A DNA stretch of 64,000 bases from Ancylobacter oerskovii (lineage in GTDB: Bacteria; Pseudomonadota; Alphaproteobacteria; Rhizobiales; Xanthobacteraceae), in NCBI RefSeq assembly GCF_018390555.1, contig NZ_JAHBGB010000044.1, positions 647,424 to 711,423 of the forward strand. The letters are read 5' to 3'. Position 1 is the first letter of the stretch. The number at the start of each line of letters is the position of its first letter. The notes under the pieces are model-generated. The model was not told the DNA's origin, ran no database searches, and was given only the letters and a program-made list of their open reading frames with translations. Shown here piece by piece: positions 1 through 9,799 of this stretch. A program made the position numbers and the translations under genes.

Positions 1-142
1 CCTCTTCGATGATGGCGCCTTCGTCATGCAAGGCGGGGGCGACGTCGCGGCAGATGCGCGCCTGATCGGCATCGATCACCGAGCCGCAACCCGCCAGAAG
101 CAGGCCGAGACAGAGTACGGTGAGGTGTATGATGAGGCGCAT
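1..142 (-). CDS. Lipoprotein, 3' part outside window
   Basis: The start codon at 142 opens a frame that runs off the left edge, so only the first 47 codons are visible. The N-terminus is a textbook lipoprotein signal: MRL, a hydrophobic stretch (IIHLTVLCLGLLL) and the lipobox LAGC, with the Cys at about residue 19 as the lipidation site, followed by GSVIDADQARIC. It should be exported by Sec, cleaved by signal peptidase II and anchored in a membrane. It lies downstream of hemB on the same strand with a gap of about 40 bases, so it may be the second gene of that operon. The mature part is too short to assign a family. Confidence 0.75.
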   Translation of the reverse strand, partial: MRLIIHLTVLCLGLLLAGCGSVIDADQARICRDVAPALHDEGAIIEE

Positions 143-182
143 GGACCGGCGATCAGTGCAGCCGCCGCCGGCCCGGCGCGGA

Positions 183-1274
<1,092 letters not shown>

Positions 1275-1397
1275 TTATAACGTCATAAAAGCGTCGAAGC
1301 GACCTATTCGCCCGAACGATTGCGCATTCGCGCGAAATATGTCGCAGGTCATGATGACGCGGCCCGGATGCGGGGCCGGCCGGCCTGGAGAGCATGA

Positions 1398-2462
1398 ATG
1401 ACAGTCGAGCCCATCGGCATTCGCTTCGAGACCTCGGGAAGCGCCGGAATCATCACGCTGGACCGCCCGAAGGCGCTGAACGCCCTCGATCACGAAATGG
1501 TGAGGGCGATGCGCGCGACGCTGGATGCCTGGGCCGAGGATCCGGCGGTGGCGGTGATCGTGCTGCGCTCGGCGCAGGAGCGGGCCTTCTGCGTCGGCGG
1601 CGACGTGCGGGCGATGCACGATCTCGGCCGCGCCGGGCGCACCGAGGAGGCCCGCAGCTTCTGGCGCGACGAATACCCGCTCAACCATCTGATCTCGCGC
1701 TATCCGAAACCTTTCGTGGCGCTGGTGGACGGGCTGTGCTTCGGCGGCGGCTTCGGCATTTCCGGCCATGCGCGCTATCGCGTCGCCGGCGAGGGGCTGG
1801 GCTTCGCCATGCCGGAAGTGGCGATCGGCCTGTTCCCGGATGTCGGCGGCACCTATGTGTTGCCGCGCCTGCCGGGCTGGAGCGGCACCTGGCTCGCCAT
1901 GACCGGCGCCCGCATCGGCATGGCCGACGCCATGGCGCTGGGGCTCTATACCCATCATGTGCCGGCGGAACGCTGGCCCGATCTCGTCGCGGCATTCGCT
2001 GGGGGACACGAGGTCGAGCCGACGCTGGCGCGCTTCGCCGCGGTGCCGCCGCCGCCGCCGCTCGGCCCGCTGTTTCCCACCATCGACCGGGTGTTCGCCG
2101 GCGGCAGCGTGGCGGCGGTGATGGCGGCGCTCGACCATGCCGCGACGCTGGAAGGCGCGGAGGGCGCCTTCGCCGCCAAGCAGGCGGAGACGATCCGTCG
2201 CGCCTCGCCGACCAGCGTGCATATCGCCTTCCAGCAGATGCAGCACGGGCTGGCCCACGACCTTGCCGGCTGCCTGACGCTGGAATTCCGGCTGGTGACG
2301 CGGGTGCTCGCCCAGCACGACTTCTATGAGGGCGTGCGGGCGGTGCTGGTGGACAAGGACCAGAGCCCGCGCTGGCAGCCCGCGCGGCTCGACGAGGTGG
2401 ACCCCGCCGCCATCGCGGCGATGTTCGACGAGCCCCTGCCGGACGATTTGCTGCTGACGTGA
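1398..2462 (+). CDS. 3-hydroxyisobutyryl-CoA hydrolase (crotonase superfamily)
   Basis: Crotonase-fold protein of 354 residues, longer than plain enoyl-CoA hydratases (about 260) and typical of 3-hydroxyisobutyryl-CoA hydrolase, which releases 3-hydroxyisobutyrate in valine breakdown. Visible marks are ITLDRPKALNAL near the N-terminus, the oxyanion-hole segment CFGGGFGISGHARYRVA, the subgroup motif E-x-x-IGLFPDVGGTY with its acidic residues, and a C-terminal helical region ending in FDEPLPDDLLLT. GGAG lies seven bases before the ATG at 1398. The DUF6163 gene starts 25 bases downstream and may be co-transcribed. A general enoyl-CoA hydratase/isomerase role is the alternative, but the PDVGG motif and length argue against it. 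Confidence 0.88.
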   Translation: MTVEPIGIRFETSGSAGIITLDRPKALNALDHEMVRAMRATLDAWAEDPAVAVIVLRSAQERAFCVGGDVRAMHDLGRAGRTEEARSFWRDEYPLNHLISRYPKPFVALVDGLCFGGGFGISGHARYRVAGEGLGFAMPEVAIGLFPDVGGTYVLPRLPGWSGTWLAMTGARIGMADAMALGLYTHHVPAERWPDLVAAFAGGHEVEPTLARFAAVPPPPPLGPLFPTIDRVFAGGSVAAVMAALDHAATLEGAEGAFAAKQAETIRRASPTSVHIAFQQMQHGLAHDLAGCLTLEFRLVTRVLAQHDFYEGVRAVLVDKDQSPRWQPARLDEVDPAAIAAMFDEPLPDDLLLT

Positions 2463-2487
2463 CGCGATTTTCGGCTATTGAGGCAGA

Positions 2488-2919
2488 ATGAGCACACTTT
2501 ACGATCCGATCGACGCCACCCTCGGACCCGCCGGCGCCGCGATGCCGCCCTGGCAGCGGCGGGTGCTGCTCTATCTGCGCGGGCTGGCCGGGCTGCTGCT
2601 CGTCAAGACCATCTATAGCTGGACGCTGATCTGCGGCGTGTGGGACGGCGAGACCAGCCGCTTCGAGATGCTGTCGCTGGCCGCGCAATCGGCGGTGATC
2701 TGGGCGGCGATCATGAATCCCGTGGCCGCGGTGGGCCTGTGGCTGGGCGCCGCCTGGGGCGTGGTGCTGTGGCTGGTGACCGCCATGGTGCAGATCCTGA
2801 TCAACGCCTCGGCGCCGGAGGGCGTGGGCCGGCTGTTCATCGTCGCCGCCTTCGAGACGGTGCTGGTGGCGATCTATGCCTGGCTCACCTACAAGGCCGG
2901 CCGCGAGGCCGAGCGCTGA
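2488..2919 (+). CDS. DUF6163-like small integral membrane protein
   Basis: 143 residues with about four hydrophobic segments (around YLRGLAGLLLVKTIYSW, LAAQSAVIWAAIMNPVAAVGLWLGAAWGVVLWLVTAMVQILI and FIVAAFETVLVAIYAWLTY), so it is an inner-membrane protein. It matches my memory of the DUF6163 family found beside hemB in Hyphomicrobiales; the function is unknown. It starts 25 bases after the hydrolase stop and lies upstream of the LdtR-like regulator in the same direction. No catalytic motif is visible. Confidence 0.7.
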   Translation: MSTLYDPIDATLGPAGAAMPPWQRRVLLYLRGLAGLLLVKTIYSWTLICGVWDGETSRFEMLSLAAQSAVIWAAIMNPVAAVGLWLGAAWGVVLWLVTAMVQILINASAPEGVGRLFIVAAFETVLVAIYAWLTYKAGREAER

Positions 2920-3118
2920 GGGCGAGGCGCCGGAAAAGCAAGGGAACCGCAGGGCTTAACCCTTTGTAAGGCATGGGCGTTTGGATTCGATTCATCCTTC
3001 CGCTTAAACGGACTTTCAGACGCCCCCCGGAATATGGAACGACACAGAGGGAGGGGCCTCACGCGGAGACATCCGCGCGGGGCGCAACCCCCCAACAGGT
3101 CGAGCCGGGGTGTCGAAC

Positions 3119-3631
3119 ATGAGAAGCGCAGCACGGGCGCTGAAGCCCGTACCCGACGAAGTACCGCAGGACGCGATCACGCCGCTCTACCAGGAGGCGC
3201 TGACGCTGGTGGAGCGGCTGCACCGCCGCCTGCTGGACGTGGTGAAGGACGAGTTCGACCGGCGCGGGCGCTCGGACGTCAACCCGGTGCAGGCGCTGCT
3301 GCTGTTCAACATCGGCGATTCCGAGCTCACCGCCGGGGAACTGCGCACCCGCGGCTATTATCTCGGCGCCAACGTCTCCTACAATCTGAAGAAGCTGGTG
3401 GAGACCGGCTATCTCGACCACCAGCGCTCGCGGGTCGACCGGCGGGCGGTGCGCATCAGCCTGACGCCCAAGGGCGAGGAGGTGCGCGACATCGTCGGCT
3501 CGCTCTATGCCAAGCATGTCGCCACCATCGAGCAGATCGGCGGCATCGGCTCGCAGGATTTCCAGGTGATCAACAAGGCGCTGCAGCGGCTGGAGCGCTT
3601 CTGGACCGACCAGATCCTCTACCGCCTGTGA
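3119..3631 (+). CDS. ldtR: MarR-family regulator, LdtR type
   Basis: Cytoplasmic winged-helix regulator of about 170 residues. The MarR core is clear: LTLVERLHRRLLDVVKDEFD, a helix-turn-helix region (LTAGELRTRGYYLGANVSYNLKKLVETGYL) and the wing RSRVDRRAVRISLTPKGEE. The sequence NPVQALLLFNIGDSELTAGEL followed by GYYLGANVSYNLKKL is characteristic of LdtR, the alphaproteobacterial regulator linked to L,D-transpeptidase expression and osmotic-stress tolerance. I chose the ATG at 3119, which has GGGG about eight bases upstream; an in-frame GTG at 3110 adds three residues and cannot be excluded. A GC-rich hairpin follows the gene. Confidence 0.82.
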   Translation: MRSAARALKPVPDEVPQDAITPLYQEALTLVERLHRRLLDVVKDEFDRRGRSDVNPVQALLLFNIGDSELTAGELRTRGYYLGANVSYNLKKLVETGYLDHQRSRVDRRAVRISLTPKGEEVRDIVGSLYAKHVATIEQIGGIGSQDFQVINKALQRLERFWTDQILYRL

Positions 3632-3935
3632 GCGCGGGCCGCCCGCGGGGCGGCGAGGGCGAAGCCCTCGGCGGGAGCCGGCCCGGGCGCGCGACGGGTG
3701 CGCGCGCGGGGGCGAGGTGCCGGGCGGGGCGGAAGAGGGCGGATCGACCGGGAAGCCGGCGTCGGTGCCACGCCGCGCGCCGCCCCGGGGGCGAGCTCGC
3801 GGGAGGCTGGGTCCGGTCGGAGCCGTTCTGTCGGCGGCGAACCTCCTTGAGGATGCATGAGGCCACGCCGCCGAGGTGCGGGGGGCCGCGCTTGCCTATA
3901 TCCGGCCGCGCGGGCCGCGCGCGGCGACCGGCAGG
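3632..3935. other. Intergenic region with a GC-rich hairpin
   Basis: This stretch separates the convergent ldtR and glycosyltransferase genes. A perfect 7-base-pair stem (CGAGGGC / GCCCTCG at 3654-3660 and 3664-3670, three-base loop) lies just after ldtR and could end its transcript, though no T-run follows. The rest is very GC-rich; the open frames in it look like composition artefacts, and I see no gene. Confidence 0.4.
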
Positions 3936-5036
3936 CTAGGAGGCGATGTGCTCCTCCGGCTGTTCCTGCTGCGGCTCCTGCTCCGGGTCGCTCTCCCCGG
4001 GGGCTGGCTTTCCCGCCAGCCCTTCGAAGATCCCGAACAGCGCGGAGCTGATGCGGTCGCTGTTGATGTAGGCGGCGCGGCGCATATAGGAGCCGACCAG
4101 CTGCCGGTGCGGCTCCGGCTCCAGCTTGAAGGCGTTCCTGACCGCCTTCTTCAGGCTCATGAAGCTGTTGGGCTGGTAGAAGAAGCGATGCCCCGCCGGC
4201 GGGATCACCTCGCGGTAATAGGCGGTGTCGGGAGCCACGATGACGGCGCCGCCCTGCAGCGCCACATGCGCGACGCCGGAATTGATGGTGTCGTGGTCGG
4301 TCAGCAGGATGCACTTCGCCCGGTCGAAATAAAGCGGCAGGTCGGCATCCTCGATGCGATCCGCGACCAGGGTGATCCTCTTGTTCTGCGCCACGGATTT
4401 CCGCAGGTAGTCGACATATTTCTCGTCGTCGGACTGGCCGGCGATGACGAGCGGCGTCTTCGGGATGTGGAGCTCGTGGAACCGCACGAACCATTCGAGA
4501 TTCTTGTACGGCAGGATGCGCCCGAAGATCAGCACGGCGTTGCGCGCGGCCTCGAAGGACGGCCGAAGCTCATAGGCCTTCAGATAGGACGGGTGCGGGA
4601 GAAAATAGTGCCGCTCCGGGTCGATCCCGGCATCCAGCGTGTCGACATAGCGCAGGGATTCGATGTTCTGGTGCAGGATGGCGCTCGCCGCCTGCATGAT
4701 CTTCTTCCGCATCATCTCCAGGTGATGGGTGAAGAGATCGCTATGGGGGTGGGCGTTGTGCACCATCCAGACGATGCGGCCGCCCGATTGCGCGTATTTG
4801 CGCAGGTCGCGAATGTAGCGGGTGGCGACGGACCGGGCCTGGAAGGCGGAATCCACGCCGCTGAAGATCTGCTCCTCCCAGTTGATCAGCACCACCTCCG
4901 GGATGGGGGCCTCGTTGATCTGGGCGATCTTCTTGTTGCTGATCCGGGAGACGGTCACCGACGGCGGGCAGCAGGAGAGGAGCAGGTCCATATAGGGGTT
5001 GGATCGGCTCGAGCCGGTCACCGCGATATGCCGCAT
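3936..5036 (-). CDS. Glycosyltransferase, GT4-like
   Basis: 366-residue protein of GT-B glycosyltransferase type, likely moving a sugar from a nucleotide-sugar to an acceptor in surface polysaccharide or glycolipid synthesis at the cytoplasmic face. The N-terminal half has MVHNAHPHSD, a pattern common in GT4/GumK-like enzymes. The C-terminal half has the donor-side fold: AVLIFGRILPYKNLEWFVR, TPLVIAGQSDD, ITLVADRIEDADLPLYFDRAKCILL and TDHDTINSGVAHVALQGGAVIVAPD. The last 30 residues are an acidic Gln/Glu/Pro-rich tail, probably disordered. GGGGAG lies nine bases before the ATG at 5036. The gene follows the Hint-protein gene on the same strand after 333 bases; there is no visible exopolysaccharide cluster, so the acceptor is unknown. 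Confidence 0.75.
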   Translation of the reverse strand: MRHIAVTGSSRSNPYMDLLLSCCPPSVTVSRISNKKIAQINEAPIPEVVLINWEEQIFSGVDSAFQARSVATRYIRDLRKYAQSGGRIVWMVHNAHPHSDLFTHHLEMMRKKIMQAASAILHQNIESLRYVDTLDAGIDPERHYFLPHPSYLKAYELRPSFEAARNAVLIFGRILPYKNLEWFVRFHELHIPKTPLVIAGQSDDEKYVDYLRKSVAQNKRITLVADRIEDADLPLYFDRAKCILLTDHDTINSGVAHVALQGGAVIVAPDTAYYREVIPPAGHRFFYQPNSFMSLKKAVRNAFKLEPEPHRQLVGSYMRRAAYINSDRISSALFGIFEGLAGKPAPGESDPEQEPQQEQPEEHIAS

Positions 5037-5369
5037 GCTCGTGGTCTCCCCGTGGAATCCTCGCTCACCCTATACGGCACGCGGGAGGCGAGGAAGGGGG
5101 AGCGCGGGGGCTGCAAGGGCAGCGCGAGGCTTATCGTGCGGGAGGTTTTCGCGCGCGGGGCGCTGGAGGCGCGGAGCTCCCCTGTGGGAGGCCTGTGCGC
5201 GGGGCCTTCTGGTCCGCAAGGCCCTTCGTGCGGGAGGTCCTTCGTGGACGACCGGGGAACATTCGCCGCCGGCGCGGGGGCTGAGGCCGCGCAACGGTTC
5301 CGCAAGGCTCAACGAGAATGGGGCCCGGACCGGTTGTTCCGGCCCGGGCCCCGCTTCCCGTCTCGGTCG
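5037..5369. other. Gap between Hint and glycosyltransferase genes
   Basis: No convincing gene. The segment contains the strong hairpin annotated at 5320-5352. It also has a short direct repeat, TCGTGCGGGAGGT, once near 5134 and again near 5229. Open frames here have Pro/Arg/Ala-rich translations typical of non-coding GC-rich DNA. A promoter for the glycosyltransferase gene may lie here, but I cannot point to one. Confidence 0.4.
5320..5352 (-). terminator. Strong hairpin after the Hint-protein gene
   Basis: A perfect 9-bp GC stem, GGGGCCCGG at 5320-5328 with CCGGGCCCC at 5344-5352, has a further internal pairing (CCGG...CCGG) in the loop. It starts 18 bases after the Hint gene stop in the minus-strand direction and is followed on that strand by ATTCTCG. 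This suits a factor-independent terminator with a weak U-tract. Confidence 0.6.
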
Positions 5370-6644
5370 TCAGGCGGCGACGGTGGTGCTTTCCACCGTC
5401 GCCTCGGTCGCGGCCAGCTTGCGGGCGCGCGCCGCAACCTTCTCGCGGATCACGCTGATGCGCTTCTCGTCGCGCAGCGCCTCGAAGCCGGGACGATCGG
5501 CCTTGCGACGCTTGCGGTCCTCGGGGCGCAGGGCGGTGACGTCGACATTCTGGAAGAAGTCGCGGTTGCCGCCATCGGCCCAGGCTTCCGAGAACATGCC
5601 GTGGGCACGCACCACGTCGAACTGGTCGAGCTCGATGTGCCAGTAGGAGACCGTGGGAGTGTTCAGCTCCTGCACGATGGTCATGCCGTTGACGAGGTCG
5701 TTGGCACGCACCAGCTTGCCGCTGACGAAGAGGTGGTGCCAGGGCGAGACCAGCAGATCGCGCGAGGGCACGTTGTCGGCGAAGGCGCCGGCGCGGACAC
5801 GCACCGGGGCGACGGCCCGCTTCTGCTCGTTGGTGCGCAGATAGGCGCGGCCATAGTCACGCCAGCCGATCCACTTCACCTCGCGGACGCCGGAGCGGCC
5901 GATCACCTTGTCGCCGATCTTGAGCGTCTCGATCGCCACCGGACCTTCCGGGGTCTCGATCAGGGTGCCGCGGACGAAGCAGACCGGCATGACGACATTG
6001 CCGTCGGCGTCCACGAAGGTGCCGGCAGTGATGGCCGCCTGGATCGCGGCGGCGTCCGAAGCGCTCAGGCCCTGCAGGTTGAAGGTCTGGGTGACGGTGG
6101 AGCCGAGCAGGCCGGGCTCGTTGAAGGTGATGGTGCCGACGCTGGTGCCGGCATTGTACGAGAACGCATTGAAGGTGGCGTTCTGGTAACCCAGCGTGTC
6201 GCCGGTGGCGAAGCCGGTGACGCTGATCGTCGTGGACGTCGGCGAGAGACCCAGCAGAGTGCCGGAGTCATAGATGAAGGTGCCGGCGCCGCTGTTGTCG
6301 AAGGCGACGCTCTGCGTCACGCCGACCGGCAGATTGAGGACGTTGCTGCCGTTGACTTCCATCGACGACGTGCCGCCGACCGAATAGATGAAGTTCGTCC
6401 CGACGGCGACCGCCACGTCGGGGTTGTTGACCACCACGTTCGAGCCGCCGATGGCGGCGATGGTCACATTCGAGACCGCCTGCGCACCGACCAGACCGTA
6501 ATCGACCGTCGTGTCGACGCCATCCAGCGTCAGCGTGTTGCTGCCGAGCGCGGTGATGGTAACGACGTTGGTTTCGCCAGGCGGCAGATTGGTCGAGTCG
6601 TAAGTTACGCTCGAGTCAAAAAGGTTTGCATCAAGAAGCGCCAT
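5370..6644 (-). CDS. Hint-domain (Hedgehog/intein-type) secreted-type protein
   Basis: 424 residues in two parts. Residues 1-221 are low in Cys, Lys and Arg and rich in Thr, Ser, Asn, Gly and Val, with beta-strand-like repeats (TITALGSNTLTLDGVDT, NVTIAAIGGSNVVVN), as in secreted or adhesin-like proteins. Residues 222 to about 360 are a Hint_2-type domain: it opens with Cys222 in CFVRGTLIETPEGPVAIE, then LKIGDKVIGRSG, LLVSPWHHLFVSGKLVRAND and an ending HIELDQFDVVRAHG. Such domains can self-cleave through the first Cys. No Sec signal is visible; export by type I secretion is possible but unproven, since no RTX repeats or secretion genes are nearby. The upstream DNA is AT-rich, which suggests acquisition by transfer. 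Confidence 0.8.
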   Translation of the reverse strand: MALLDANLFDSSVTYDSTNLPPGETNVVTITALGSNTLTLDGVDTTVDYGLVGAQAVSNVTIAAIGGSNVVVNNPDVAVAVGTNFIYSVGGTSSMEVNGSNVLNLPVGVTQSVAFDNSGAGTFIYDSGTLLGLSPTSTTISVTGFATGDTLGYQNATFNAFSYNAGTSVGTITFNEPGLLGSTVTQTFNLQGLSASDAAAIQAAITAGTFVDADGNVVMPVCFVRGTLIETPEGPVAIETLKIGDKVIGRSGVREVKWIGWRDYGRAYLRTNEQKRAVAPVRVRAGAFADNVPSRDLLVSPWHHLFVSGKLVRANDLVNGMTIVQELNTPTVSYWHIELDQFDVVRAHGMFSEAWADGGNRDFFQNVDVTALRPEDRKRRKADRPGFEALRDEKRISVIREKVAARARKLAATEATVESTTVAA

Positions 6645-7402
6645 CTTCCCTGCCCCATGCTGTGGAATAAAAGCTCTGTTTCTCTGATAAATGGCAACGA
6701 ATACCCGACCGCGTACTGATCAAGTGCGCGCTTAATACTCGTACCAGTTATGTAATTACTTATGATGCATAAAAAAATGAAGACGACAACGGCCTTTATT
6801 CGGTCGACTTTAATTGATCGCTCGAAAAGCTGACTGGCATACCAAATACGCTCGCCAACTTCGCGGGTATCTTAATATTCGAAATAAATGCGAGAGATGA
6901 CTCTCTTTCCGAAATTCTTGCGGATTCCGTTAGGGGAGTCAATCGGAGGGCATTGGGCGCCCGATTGGTATTAAAAAACCAGTTCTGGGATAAATTATGC
7001 AAAATCAATGAGAAGGGTCATATGTGTTTTTTCGGAGAGGTGGAATCTGGCCGGACGGAGTGTCGAAATGCGGCCATTTTTTCGACATGAAGGGCCTCGA
7101 GTGGCCCATGCGCGGACGGATCGGTCCGATTTTTCCTGTCGCCAAATGAAGTCAACGTTCTTCCGAAAACATGTCAGCGACTCTGACCGATCGGATGAAA
7201 ATATTTTTCGACCGATAAAAGCTTAACGTGTCTGAGGAGGGGTGCGACAAAATCAATCAGGCGGCCCTGTCGCCGGAGCGCGCAGGCGCCGGCGCGCCCG
7301 GCCCCGAAATATCGAGGCCGGGCCGGGGGCGGTTCATGGACGCCGACCAGGAAGATCCGGTAACGAAGATGCCGGCCGTGCCGTCGCTCCGACGGCGCGG
7401 GC
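6645..7402. other. AT-rich gene-poor region
   Basis: This 758-base stretch, especially 6650-7230, is far richer in A and T than its surroundings. Two short open frames exist: 70 codons on the minus strand (6796-7008, MILHNLSQNWFFNTN...) and 72 codons on the plus strand (from 7008). Neither has a good ribosome-binding site or a family I recognise, so I do not call them genes. Around 7075-7215 the motif ATTTTTCGAC recurs, and two palindromic cores occur (ATCGGTCCGAT at 7120-7130 and CCGATCGG near 7188). They may be regulatory sites for the Hint gene or remains of foreign DNA. Confidence 0.45.
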
Positions 7403-8923
7403 TCAGACGGCCGCCGGCTTCGGGCGCGGCGAGCCCTGACCGCGCCAGGCCGCGAAGCGGGCGCCGGCCTTGCCCTCGCCCCCGTCGAGCCCGCCGGAAG
7501 GGGAGGCGTGCGGCAGGCTGATCACCGCCCGCAGCCCGGCACCGGTGTTGACGAGTGTGACGTCGCCGCCATGGTGGCGCACGACGTTGCGGGCGATCGA
7601 CAGGCCGAGCCCGATGCCGCCGGTTTCGCGGTTGCGGGAATCCTCCAGCCGGAAGAAGGGGGCGAACACCCGCTCCATCGTCTCGGCGGGAATGCCGGGC
7701 CCGTCATCCTCCACGACGATCTCGATGGCTGCCGGCCGGGAATGCACGGCCACGCGAGCCCGCTCGCCATAGCGCACCGCGTTTTCAACCAGATTGCGCA
7801 CTGCCCGGCGCAGCGCGTCGGCGCGGCAGCGATAGCCGATCCTCGGCGCCTCGGCGACGTCCACCTCATGGCCGAGCTCGACGAGATCGTCGCACAGGCT
7901 CTCGACCAGCGCGGTGAGATCGACATGCCGCGTCGGCTCCTCCGCCGCCTGCTCGCGCGAGAAGGCCAGCGTCGCCTCGGTCATGGCGCGCAGCTCGTCG
8001 AGGGTCGCCAGCATCTTCTCGCGGGTCTCGTCGTCGGCGACGAACTCGGTGCGCAGCCGGAGCGAGGTGATCGGGGTGCGCAGATCGTGGCCGATCGCCG
8101 CCAGCATGCGCGTGCGGTCCTCGACGAAGCGCTGCAGGCGCGCCTGCATCCGATTGAACGCCACCGCCGCCTGCCGGATGTCCTCCGGCCCCCTTTCCGG
8201 CAGCGGCTCGACGCTCTCCCCGCGTCCTAGCGCCTCGGCGGCCACCGCCAGCCGGCGCATCGGCCGGGTCATCCAGCGGGCGATGAAGGCGGCGCTGATC
8301 GACAGCACCAAAGCGGTGACGCCGAGCGACAGCAGCGACTGCGAACTCCAGAGGCTGTTGACGATCTTCTTGCCGAAGGCGCTGCACAGCCAGGAACCGT
8401 CATTGAGCCGGACGGTCAGGCCCATGCCGTTGGCATCGTCGAGATGCAGGAATTTCGCCGGGCGCGACAACGGCCAGGCGGAGGCCGGCATCTCCACCCA
8501 TGGGGGCAGGTCGGGGGTGGACGCCGCCATCTCCGCTTCCGCACGGGCCGGCGGCGCGGCATCGTCCGGCGTCCCGCCGGACGCGGCGAGGCTGGCGACG
8601 GTGGGCAGCGGTTGCGCCAGCCGGCTCCTGGCATCCTCCCGCCACGCCGCCGCATCGGCGGGGAAGCCGGGCGTCACCCAGAAGCGGGAATAGCTGGTGC
8701 CGCTGGCGCGCAGGATCTCCTGCCGCTGCGCCGGCGGCGTGGATTCCAGCAGCTGGGCGACCGACGCCGCGCGGCTGAGGAACTCGGTCTTGGCGGCGTG
8801 GCCGAGGGCCTGGCCGCGCTCGTCCAGCGACAGAAGGAAGCTCACGCCCTGCGAGAAGGCGAGCGCCAGCAGCATGATGGCGACGAAGCGGGCGGTAAGG
8901 CTGCGGTTCCACAGGCGGATCAT
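7403..8923 (-). CDS. Sensor histidine kinase, OmpR-pair type
   Basis: 506-residue inner-membrane sensor kinase. The order is a first membrane segment (about 10-30, ARFVAIMLLALAFSQGVSFLL), a periplasmic domain of about 140 residues, a second membrane segment (SLGVTALVLSISAAFIARWM), a HAMP linker (TRPMRRLAVAAEALGRGE), the phospho-accepting H-box (AAIGHDLRTPITSLRLR), and an ATP-binding domain with N-box (NLVENAVRYG), DDGPGIP and GGIGLGLSIARNVV. Its ATG overlaps the stop of the upstream response regulator by four bases, so the two are translationally coupled. The C-terminus ends in a Gly/Lys/Pro-rich tail. Layout and H-box resemble EnvZ/RstB-like kinases; the stimulus cannot be read from the sequence. 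Confidence 0.92.
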   Translation of the reverse strand: MIRLWNRSLTARFVAIMLLALAFSQGVSFLLSLDERGQALGHAAKTEFLSRAASVAQLLESTPPAQRQEILRASGTSYSRFWVTPGFPADAAAWREDARSRLAQPLPTVASLAASGGTPDDAAPPARAEAEMAASTPDLPPWVEMPASAWPLSRPAKFLHLDDANGMGLTVRLNDGSWLCSAFGKKIVNSLWSSQSLLSLGVTALVLSISAAFIARWMTRPMRRLAVAAEALGRGESVEPLPERGPEDIRQAAVAFNRMQARLQRFVEDRTRMLAAIGHDLRTPITSLRLRTEFVADDETREKMLATLDELRAMTEATLAFSREQAAEEPTRHVDLTALVESLCDDLVELGHEVDVAEAPRIGYRCRADALRRAVRNLVENAVRYGERARVAVHSRPAAIEIVVEDDGPGIPAETMERVFAPFFRLEDSRNRETGGIGLGLSIARNVVRHHGGDVTLVNTGAGLRAVISLPHASPSGGLDGGEGKAGARFAAWRGQGSPRPKPAAV

Positions 8924-9639
8924 CGCGACACCACCTCGGCGGAGAAGCTGTAGCCGCCGCCCCAATGGGTCTTGATGAGCGCCGGCGCGCGGGGATCGCT
9001 CTCTATCTTCTTGCGCAGGCGGCTGACGCGGTTGTCGATGGCCCGGTCGAACGGCTCGGCATTGCGCCCGACCACGAGGTCGAGCAACTGGTCGCGGCTG
9101 AGGACCAGCCCGGCATGATCGAGGAACACGCTGAGCAGGCGGAATTCGGCGGTGCTGAGCGGAACGGTCATGCCGTCCTGGTCGACGAGCTCGCGGCGGC
9201 CGACATTGAGCAGCCAGCGGTCGAAGCGCACCTCCTTCGCCTGGATCTGGGCGCGCTGCGGCGGCAGGCTCTGCACGCGCCGCAGCACCGCCTTGATGCG
9301 CGCCAGCAGCTCGCGCGGATTGAAGGGCTTGGTGAGATAATCGTCGGCGCCGAGCTCGAGGCCGACGATGCGGTCGGTCTCCTCCGCCATGGCGGTGAGC
9401 ATGATCACTGGCAACTGGGTGGTCTCGCGCAGGAAGCGGCAGAGCGACAGGCCGTCCTCGCCGGGCATCATGAGGTCGAGCACCACGAGGTCGATGGCGT
9501 TGCGCTCGACCAGGCGCCGGAGCGCCGCCGCGTTCTCGGCGAGGCTGACGCGGTAATCGTGCTTCTGCAGATATTTGCCGACCAGATCGCGAATGTCGCG
9601 ATTGTCGTCGACCACGGCAATGTGCGGTGTCGCTTCCAT
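8920..9639 (-). CDS. OmpR-family response regulator
   Basis: 239-residue cytoplasmic transcription factor. The receiver domain has the acidic pair in VVDDNRD, the phosphorylation site in DLVVLDLMMPGEDG, the T/S switch in IMLTAMAEE and the lysine in DDYLTKPF. The C-terminal winged helix includes STAEFRLLSVFLDHAGLVLSRDQLL and AIDNRVSRLRKKIE. It is the first gene of a two-gene operon with the kinase (ATGA overlap at 8920-8923). The ATG at 9639 (MEATPHIAV) fits the family start; upstream codons in the frame are GC-biased filler. Likely targets include envelope or porin genes by family analogy only. Confidence 0.92.
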   Translation of the reverse strand: MEATPHIAVVDDNRDIRDLVGKYLQKHDYRVSLAENAAALRRLVERNAIDLVVLDLMMPGEDGLSLCRFLRETTQLPVIMLTAMAEETDRIVGLELGADDYLTKPFNPRELLARIKAVLRRVQSLPPQRAQIQAKEVRFDRWLLNVGRRELVDQDGMTVPLSTAEFRLLSVFLDHAGLVLSRDQLLDLVVGRNAEPFDRAIDNRVSRLRKKIESDPRAPALIKTHWGGGYSFSAEVVSR

Positions 9640-9799
9640 GAGCTGGCCCTTTGCCGCTTCCAATATAGGCAGAAACCGCGGGCCGACCGAAAAAATTGTC
9701 GCAGATTGTCGCCGGTGCCGCGCGCGCGATGGATTGCGACAATTCCCTCGCCGCATGGCGTTTCCATGGCCGGGGGCACCGGGCCGCGCCGCCGCCGGC

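Noticed and set aside
3876..6719. Very long plus-strand open frame opposite the glycosyltransferase and Hint genes
   Set aside because: It is antisense to two genes with clear domains, has a translation rich in His, Asp, Arg and Gly without any motif, and reflects GC-rich third positions of the real frames.
6796..7008. 70-codon minus-strand frame in the AT-rich region
   Set aside because: No ribosome-binding site, no recognised family and an ordinary length for chance frames in AT-rich DNA; mentioned only in the region description.
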